The position numbers and the translations under genes are program-made. From positions 77,419 through 141,418 of the forward strand of contig CALKHR010000109.1 of NCBI GenBank assembly GCA_937988885.1: a stretch of 64,000 nucleotides of DNA. The letters are read 5' to 3'. Numbering within the stretch: the first letter of the stretch is position 1; each line of letters starts with the position of its first letter. The DNA is from an uncultured Roseiflexaceae bacterium. Lineage in GTDB: Bacteria > Chloroflexota > Chloroflexia > Chloroflexales > Roseiflexaceae. The notes beneath the pieces are model-generated. The model was given only the letters and a program-made list of their open reading frames with translations, was not told where the DNA came from and ran no database searches. Positions 1-9,000 of this stretch are shown here, piece by piece.

Positions 1-3000
1 TCCCGCCGCCGCAGATCAGCACATCGCGCTGCTCGCGCATCCGCCGCAGCGCCGCGGCGCTCTCCACACAGGGCGGGAACGAATCGTCGATCACCAGCGT
101 GCCGGGCCGCAACAGCGCCACCGACAAACTATTCGGCGCGCTGCTCGCCCCTACAATCACCTGAGCCTCGTACACCACCTCCGGCGCCAGCGGATCAGCC
201 TCGGCCAGCACCACCTCGCCACGGAAGCCCGCTTGCTCGCGCAGCGCCTCGGCCAGCACCGCCAAGCGCGCTCGGCTGCCCGCCCGGTCGCACAACACGA
301 TCCGCCTTGGATGCGGCAACAGGCGCAACACCACCTGTAACGCCGCCGAGCCAATCGAACCAAGGCCCAACACCGCCACGTCCAGCGCCGCCAAATCGCG
401 CTTGCAGGCTGCCAGCGCCGCCGCCACCGTGCGCACCACTGCCACCACCGTCGTCGCGTGCCCCGTCGTGATGCGCGGTGCCGCCCGACCCGCCAACGCC
501 TGTTCCAACGCGTAACCGTAGCCGCAATGCGCGGGGATCAGCCCAGCCAGCGACACCGCCCGAGCGCCCAGATCGCTCGCCAACTGCACGCCCACCACCA
601 CGTCGCGCAACAGGCGCTCGCTGGCCTCCGGCACAAGCTCATCGGCGAACCACGGCAGGCAGACCATCCCCGAGCGGCCCAGCGGCGTCTCAAGCGCCTC
701 CAGCCAGCGCGGCTGCCGATTGGGGAACAGGAAGCCCCGCCACTGCTCGCGGGCCGCCCCGTTCTCCACGGGCCAGCCCGAAAGCGTCGCCAACGACGCA
801 AAACTCGGCAGATACCCCACCAACGCAGCATCCAGCCGCCCGGGATCGTCCAACGTCAGCGGCTCGCTGCGGATCACAATCGGCGCAGGCGGCGGCGACG
901 GTGGCTCATCGCCGAGCAGCGCCGCGATCTCAGCGCGCAACTCCGCCAGCGCCCGCTCCAGCATCGGCGTATCGCAGGCGGTCGCCGCGCCCTGCATCAT
1001 CAGGCGCAGCCCTTCGGCCAGCGGTCGCGCCGAGAACAGCAGATCAGTGCCTGCCGGCGGCGGCTGCACCTCCGAATCGTCCCAACTCACCTGCAACAGG
1101 TCGCTCTGCAGCGGACCGAGCGCATCCAGGTCCACAAACGTGAAGAAGAACTGCGCGCCCGTCACTGTGAGCGCCGACGTTTGCGGCGGCAGCAACCGCG
1201 CGATCTGTCCCGGCGGCAGGGCGTGCTGGTAGGCTTGCGCAAACGCATCGCCGACCTGGCGCAGATCGCTCTGCAAGTCACCGAGTTGGCCACGCACCCG
1301 CAGCGGCAGCGCAGTCGCACAACAGCCAAACAACCGCTCGATATCGGGCAAGGGCAGGTCACGCCCTGCCAGCGCCGTACCGATCACCACATCGTCGCAG
1401 GCGGCCAAACGCCGCACTGCCCTGGCGAACAAGCCCAGCAGCAGCACGTACAGCGTCGTCGCGTGCTGCGCAGCGAACCGTCGCAGCCGCGCCAACGTCT
1501 CGGCCTCTACCAGCACGCTGGCCTGCACCATCGGCGAGGTAGAGTGGCTGGGCTTGCGCCACTGCGTCGGCGCACGGTACGGCTCAGCGAACTGCGCCCG
1601 CCAAAACCGCTCGGCAGCCTCGGTATCCTGTTGGCTCGCCAGCGCGGCTACGTACTCGCGGAAGCTGCTGCGCACCAGCGGCAATTCCGGCGTCGTGCGA
1701 CGCATCAGGGCATCGTACAGGTGCAGCAACTCCTGCCCGAACAGCAGGCCGCTCCACCCATCGCCGATGATATGGTGCGCGGCGATCAGCAGCACATGCT
1801 CCCGCTCGCCAAGGCTGAGCACCCGCAGCCGCAGCAACGGCCACTCGCTCAGCGCAAAACGTCGCGCCCGCTCGGCCTGCCAGCGCGCCTCGACCAGCGC
1901 CGAAGCATCGGCGCCAGCGGCGATCTGCGGCGATAGATCCTCGACGGCGATGCGCAACGGCGGCACCGAAGCCAACTCCCGCTGCATAATCGGGCGTTGG
2001 TCGGCCAAAATCTGCGTGCGCAACATCCCGTGGCGGGCCACCACTCCGTTCAGCGCCTGCTCCAGCCGCGTCACATCCAGCGCGCCGACGATCCGCAACC
2101 GCGCACACCATGTCGTCGGCTGGTCGGGCGTCAACGCCTCGGCCAACGCGAAGCCGAGTTGTGCCGGGGAGAGCGGGAACGGCGACTCATCAACCGCAGG
2201 GCGCTCGATGGGCGGTTGGGCCTGGGCAGCAGCCGCCACCTGCCGATCGATCTCCGCAGCAAGTTCGGCCAAACTCGTATGCTGATAGATCTGTGCAGCC
2301 CGCAGCGGCATGCCCAATCGCGCCTTGAGCCGCGCCAGCACCTGCAGAATCAACAGCGAATCGCCGCCCAACTCGAAGAAGTTGTCGTACCTGCTCACAT
2401 TGGGCAGCTTCAACACCTCGCACCAGACCTCGGCCAGCAGGCGCTCGGATTCCGTGGTCGGCGCATCATCGGCGGGCGGCGGGGCGATCTCTGGCGGCGC
2501 GGCCTGCCACTCGCGTAAACGCTGCCTGTCGATCTTGCCGGAGGGCGTGGTGGGCAGCAGCGGCAGCGGCAGGAAGCGGTGCGGCACCATGTACTGCGGC
2601 AGCGTTTGCAACAGCCAGCGCCGCAACTCAGCATCGGGCGGCAACGGGCGATTCGTCTCAAGGTACGCCACCAGCTCGACATGCTCATCGTCGGCGGCGT
2701 GCGCGATCACAGCGGCCCGCGCAATCGCAGGATGTTGCAGCAACACCGCCTCGATCTCGCCCAACTCCACTCGATAGCCACGGATCTTGATCTGATCATC
2801 GCTGCGCCCGATAAACTCCAGGTTGCCATCCGGCAGCGCGCGCACCAAGTCGCCAGTGCGGTACAGCCGATCGATCTGCGGCGGCAGCAGCGCCGCCAGC
2901 GCGGGTGTCGGCGCGATAAAACGCTCGGCGGTCAGGTCGGGCCGACCAAGGTAGCCGGGCGAGAGGCACACGCCACCAACCAGTAGTTCGCCAACCTGGC

Positions 3001-6000
3001 CGGGCGGACACGGCTGCCCCTGCTCATCGACCACCAGCGTGACGGTGTTGCGGATGGCCGTGCCGATCGGGATGCGCGTCACCTCGGGCGCGGGGCGGCC
3101 CGGCACAACGTAGCAGGTCGCATTGATGGTCGTCTCGCTCGGCCCGTAGTGATTGGCGATGCGGTGGCGCTCGCCGTAGATATCCATCCAACGGCGCACC
3201 AGGCTCGGCGGCAGCGGCTCGCCACCCACCCCGATCCAGCGCAACTCGTCCAGCGCGGGCGCGGGCTGCCCCGCCGCGATCCGCCGCTCGATCACGCTCA
3301 GCAAGCGCTCCCACAGCGACGGCACCGAGCGCCAGATCGTCGGGCGTTCGCGCTCCACCAGCGCCAGCAACTCGTCGGGGTCGCGCACAATCGCGGCGGG
3401 CAACGGCACCACCGTCCCACCCGAACAGAGCGGCCCGAGGATCTGGCTCACCGCCGCCCCAAAACTGATCGCAGCGGCCTGCAGCAGCCGATCCTTGGGG
3501 GTGTAGCCGAACTGCTCGATCAGCCACGTCACGTAGTTGCCGATCGCACGGTGCGGGATCGGCACACCCTTCGGTGTTCCCGTCGAGCCGGAGGTGAAGA
3601 TCACATACGCCAAGTTGTCCGGCGTGATGCGCAACAGCGGCGGCTCGCTCGGCTGCGTGGGCAGCGCGTCGGCGGGCAGCAACACCAGGTCGGGCATCTC
3701 GGCCTGCACCTGCCGCGCAAACGATTCCGTCTCCTGCTGGTACAGGACGATGCGCGCCCCGGCCAGCTTCAGCATCGCGCACAGCCGTTGGGTCGGGTAT
3801 TCCGAATTGAGCAGCAGCCACGTCGCGTTCGAGCGCAGGATGCCCACAATCCCCACGATCGTCGCGATACCCGGCAGCGTCAGCAGGCCGATCGGCTGAT
3901 CGAACGTCGCGCCGTGCTGCGCCAGGAGCGCCGCCAACTGGCCCGATTGCGCGCCCAACTCGCCGTAGGTCAGGTCGCGCCCTGCGAAGCGCACCGCCAC
4001 AGCCTCCGGCGTTGTCTCGCAGAAGTGCAGAATCCGGTGCGGCACCAGCGGCTCATCGGATGCGCTGGAAGGCAACACAACTGGAGATTCGGTCAGCAAC
4101 TCCGCGTAGCGCTCAGCCAACTGCGCAACCGTCTCCTCACGCAGGCTGCTCGGCGCGTAGTGCCACGCCAGCGACAAACGCCCATCGTATTCGCCCACCA
4201 CTAGCGTTAGACGAGTGGCGGCGGAGCCAGTGTTGGCCCGCAACTCCTCGATACGCAGCGGAAAATCGGCGAGCTCGTCCAGCGAGAAGCGTGCAAAGCT
4301 GAAGGTCGCCGCGCCCACGCTGCGCAACGCTGTGCCCCGCTGCGCCGGACGCAGCCGCGCCAGGTCGAGCGCAGAGACGGCGTTATGGCGCTGCACATCT
4401 AACCAGCCGTCGCGCACCCGTGCGGCAAGCATAGCGAGCGCTTCGTGCTGCGGCATCTCGATCAGCAGCGGCAACTGGTCGGCGCAACACCCGACCATCC
4501 GCTCAATGGCGGGCAGCCGCACAGCGCGGCCATGCTCGGCCACATTGATCGCTACAGCCTCGGCGGCGCTCCACTCGGCTAGGCAGCGCGCATACGCCGC
4601 CAACAGCCAGTGGAACAGCGATACGCCCGCCTCGGCGGCCCGTTCGCGGAGCCGAGCGCTCGTAGCGGCATCGAAGTCGCAGTGGATCACCCGCACCTCC
4701 CCATCCGACTGCCCATCGCCATCTTGGGGCAGCGTCCAGCCCAGCGCCGCGCCGTGCTTCCCAAACTGCTCGGCCCACCAGGCCCGGTGCTGCTCGGCCA
4801 ACTGCTGCTGCGCTGCATCCTCACGTAGCGACACATACTCGCGGAACTGCGCGGCAGGCTGCAGCAACGGCGAGCGGCCCTGCGCCAAATGCGTGTACAC
4901 CTGCCACAACTCGCTGGCCAGCACCCCAATGCTCCAGCCATCGGCGATGATGTGATGCAGCGACCACAACACTTCCCACCCACCCAAAGGCGAGGGCGCG
5001 ACCATCACCCGGAACAGCGGCGCACGGTGCAAGTCGAAGGGCTGCGCCAACAACTCGCGTTGAAGCGCCTCGGCCTCGGCAGGCGTGTCGCGCAGCACCA
5101 GCCATTGCTCGGCGAGCAGCGCATCGGCAGGCAGGATGTGCTGCTCCGGCGCGGTCTGCTCGGGAGCGAGCGGCGCGAACTGCGCCCGCAGCATCTCGTG
5201 GCGCGCCACCAATATCTCCAGCGCCCTGCGGAGCAGCGCCGTATCCAGCGGCCCGCTCACCCGCTGCCGCAAAAACGTGAAGGCGGGCAACTCGGGGTAC
5301 AACTGCTGGCTGGCATAAAACGCCAACTGCGCCGGAGCCAACGGGAATGGCACGGCAGGAGCCGCCTCAATCTGCGGCTCAGGCGCATCGGCAGATGGCG
5401 CGGCGCTCTGCTGGGTAAGGTACCCCACCAGCGCATCGACCGTCTGGAACTCGAAGAAGAGCGTGAGCGGCAACGTGCGGCCCAATTGGCGCTCCAATCG
5501 CCGCACCAGATCAACGGCCTGCAACGAATCCAGGCCCATCGCCAGGAAGGGCGTGTCCAGCGCAATACGCTCGGGTGGGCAGCGCAACGCCTGGGCCAAC
5601 AACTCCCGCACAAACTGTGCGACCTCCGCATACGACAGATCTACGGGTGTAATCTGATCCTTAGTGAGCTCAGCCGAGGGCCGATTGAGCTGTGGTAAAG
5701 GTGCGTTGGTCTTTACTGAACTCGGTTGACCTGTCAAAACCACGTGAGCGGCGGGATAGCCCAGCACATTCACTAGCGCCTGTGCCGCATCAGCAGGAGC
5801 CAACGGCGCAATATCCATCTCGGCCAAGCGCGCCACAATCGCGGGGTGAGCCGCCATGCCCACGCCCTGCCACGCCAGCCAACCCAGCGCCGTCATCGGG
5901 CGGCCGGCGCGCCGCTCCGAGGCGGCCAGCGTATCGAGGTAGGCGTTGCCCGCCACGTACTCGGCCAAGCCGCCGCCCAAGCCCGGCAGCGACGACGCGA

Positions 6001-9000
6001 TCGAGGAACAGGTGAGGAAGAAGCGGGGACGCTGCCCCAGGCGCTCCAATGCCCGGACCAACAGCCACGTGCCCTGCACCTTGGGCGCGAGCAGCGCCGC
6101 GATCCGCGCATCGTCCTTCACATCGAGCGAACCAAGTTCCACAGCGCCCGCCGCCTGAATCACCCCGCCAATCGCGCCGAACTCAGCGATCAGCACGGGC
6201 AACACAGCATCAAGCGCCGCAGCATCGGTACAATCGAGTTGGCGGTACTGCGCCTGAGCGCCCAAGCCCCGCAACTCCGCCAACAGCGCCTCCTGCGGCG
6301 CGCCCAGCGCCGAGCGGCCCAGCAACACCAAGCGCGGTCGCTGCGGAGCCAATGCACGGGCCAGCGCCCCACCAACGCCACCTGCGCCACCCACGATCAG
6401 CACCACCTCACCCGGCATCAGGCGCAGCCTCTCGCTCGGCGGCGCAACCGCCTGCAACGCGCGCTGCAAACGCCGACCCGCACGCCAAGCCGTCACCGCC
6501 TCACCTTCGCGGTTACGCAACTCAAGCAGCAACAGCCGCGCACGCTCAGCATCATCGGCCCCATCGAGATCGATAGCGAAGCAGGGTAACCCAAGCCGCT
6601 GATCCGGCAGCGCCTGCGCCAATCCCGCCACCAACGCCTGATTCGGTGATGGTCGCTCGTTGCCCTGACCCGTCGCGTACGCCTCGGTCGTCACCACCCA
6701 CAGCCCGGCTGGCCGCTGCGACGGCGGGAGCGCCGAGATGGTGCGCACCAGCCGCACCAAGCGGAACATCTCATCCAGCGAGGGAGGGGCATCGGGAGCG
6801 CTGCGCCCGGCCAGCACCACCACGCCGTAGGGGCGCGTTGGCGGCGAGAAGTCCGGCTCGATCAGCGCGCAGGACGCGCCCGCCTTCGCCAACTGCGCGC
6901 GCAGTTCCGCCGCCAAATGGCCATCGGCATCGGGCAGAATGCGCCATTCGTCGAGCAGTGCGCCCGCCTGACCCAACGGCGCATCGTGCCACACCAACTG
7001 CTGCAACTGAATCGACGGCGGCAGCGATACGGGCACGGCCCGCTTCACAGACTGCGCGCTGCGCTCCAGCACCGCGCTGCCATCGACATTGCGCAGCACC
7101 AACTGCCAACCCTGCTCGGTCGGCTCCAGCACCGCGCTTGAGATCACCTGTCCTTCCAGCACCAGCGGCTGATCGAGCGTCAGGTGCAACGGCGCATCGG
7201 ACGCATGGCGCGGACGCGGCGGCTCCGGCAACCAATGTCGCCGCCGATCGAACGGCGTTGGCGGCAACGGCACACGCTGCGGCGATTCGTCGCCCACCAG
7301 CGCGCCCACATCGAACGTCACGCCCTGCACCCACAGCCTGCCCAGCGCAGCGCGGATCTGCGCCGCATCATCGCTGCCACGCTGCAACAGCGCCTCAGCA
7401 ACCTCGTCCGGCGGCGCGTCGGCGTGGCGCACCAGGTTGGTCAGCGTATTGCCCGGCCCGATCTCGATCAGCGTATCGAAGCCCTCCGCCCGCAGACGGC
7501 TCAGCGCCGCGCTGAACTGCACGGGCGCCACCAGTTGCTCGCCCCAATACGCCGCGCCGAGCGACTCGGCATCGCGCAGCCACGCCGGATTGGCCGTGCT
7601 CAGCAGCGGGATGCGCGGCTCCGCAAACGCCAAGCGGTTGGCCTGCTCCACCAGCGCCTCGGCCACCGGACGCATCAGCGGCGAGTGGAAGGCGTACCGA
7701 TCATTGAGCGCCACGCCCCGATGCCCTGCCGCCTGCAATTGCTCACCAGCCCACGCCACCGCCTCAGACTTGCCAGCGATCACCAATTGCGTCGGGCTGT
7801 TAAATGCGGCGATCGCCAGCGCACCCGGCCTACGGGCCACCAAATCGCGCACAAACGGCTCGGGAGCGAGCGCGGCCAGCATCGCACCCGGCGCAGTCTC
7901 GGCGAGCAATTGGCCGCGCACCACCGCGAGCCGCATCGCATCGTCGAGCGACAACGCGCCAGCCACGTGAGCCGCCGCGATCTCACCGACGCTATGCCCA
8001 AGCAACGCCTCAGGCTGCACACCCCAGTGCAGCAACAGCTTCGCCAACGCGATCTCGAACGCCACCAGCAGCGGCTGCGTGATCGCCGTGTGCGCCAGAT
8101 CGGCGGCGCTGACATCTTCATCGAAGCACCACGCCTGCAACGTGCGCCCCTGGATCGGCCCCGCCGCCTGCGCTGCCGCATCGAAGGCCCGCCGAAACTC
8201 CGGCTCAGCAGCGTAGAGCGCGCGGCCCTGCTGCGGATACTGCGCACCCTGCCCTGCGAACAGCCACGCCACCCGACGGCGGCGCAACGCTGGCGCATGC
8301 CCAAGCGCGATCGGCACACCGCCAAGCGCCTCGGCCAAATCGTGCAGGGCGGCGGGCACACCCCGAGCTGCGGGCAACGCCTGGGACTGCGGGCCGAGCA
8401 GCAACGCGGCGCGGTACGGCAACGCCGCACGCAGGCTCGCGCTGTAGCACAGGTCTGCGGCGCTGTGGCGATGCTGGCGCTGTTGGGCGGCGATTCCGGT
8501 CGCCAGCCCCGTGAGCGCGGCCAACGAGCCTGCCGAAATCGCCAACAACTGTACACGGTCAACGTGGGCATGCGATACCGGCGCTGCCTCTGCCGCAGGC
8601 GCTTCTTCAACAATCATATGCACGTTGGTGCCGCCAAAGCCGAAACTGTTGATGCCAGCGCGCCGAGGATGCGGGGCATCCCAGGGGCGCAACTCGCGGT
8701 TGATGATCAGCCCGGCGCTCGCCAAATCGAAGCGGCGGCTGGGGCGCTGCTGGTGCAGCGTCGGCGGGATCTGGCCGTGGCGCAGCATCAGCACCACCTT
8801 GATCAGCGCGGGCATCCCGGCGGCGTTCAGCAAATGCCCCACGTTCGTCTTGACCGAGCCGACGAAGCGCGGCATCCCATCGTTCGGGTAGGACTGGGCC
8901 AGCGTGCGCGCCTCGATCGGGTCGCCGATCGGCGTGCCCGTGCCGTGCGCCTCGATGTACGAGATGCTGGCCGGATCGATACCCGCGTTCGCGTAGGCCT

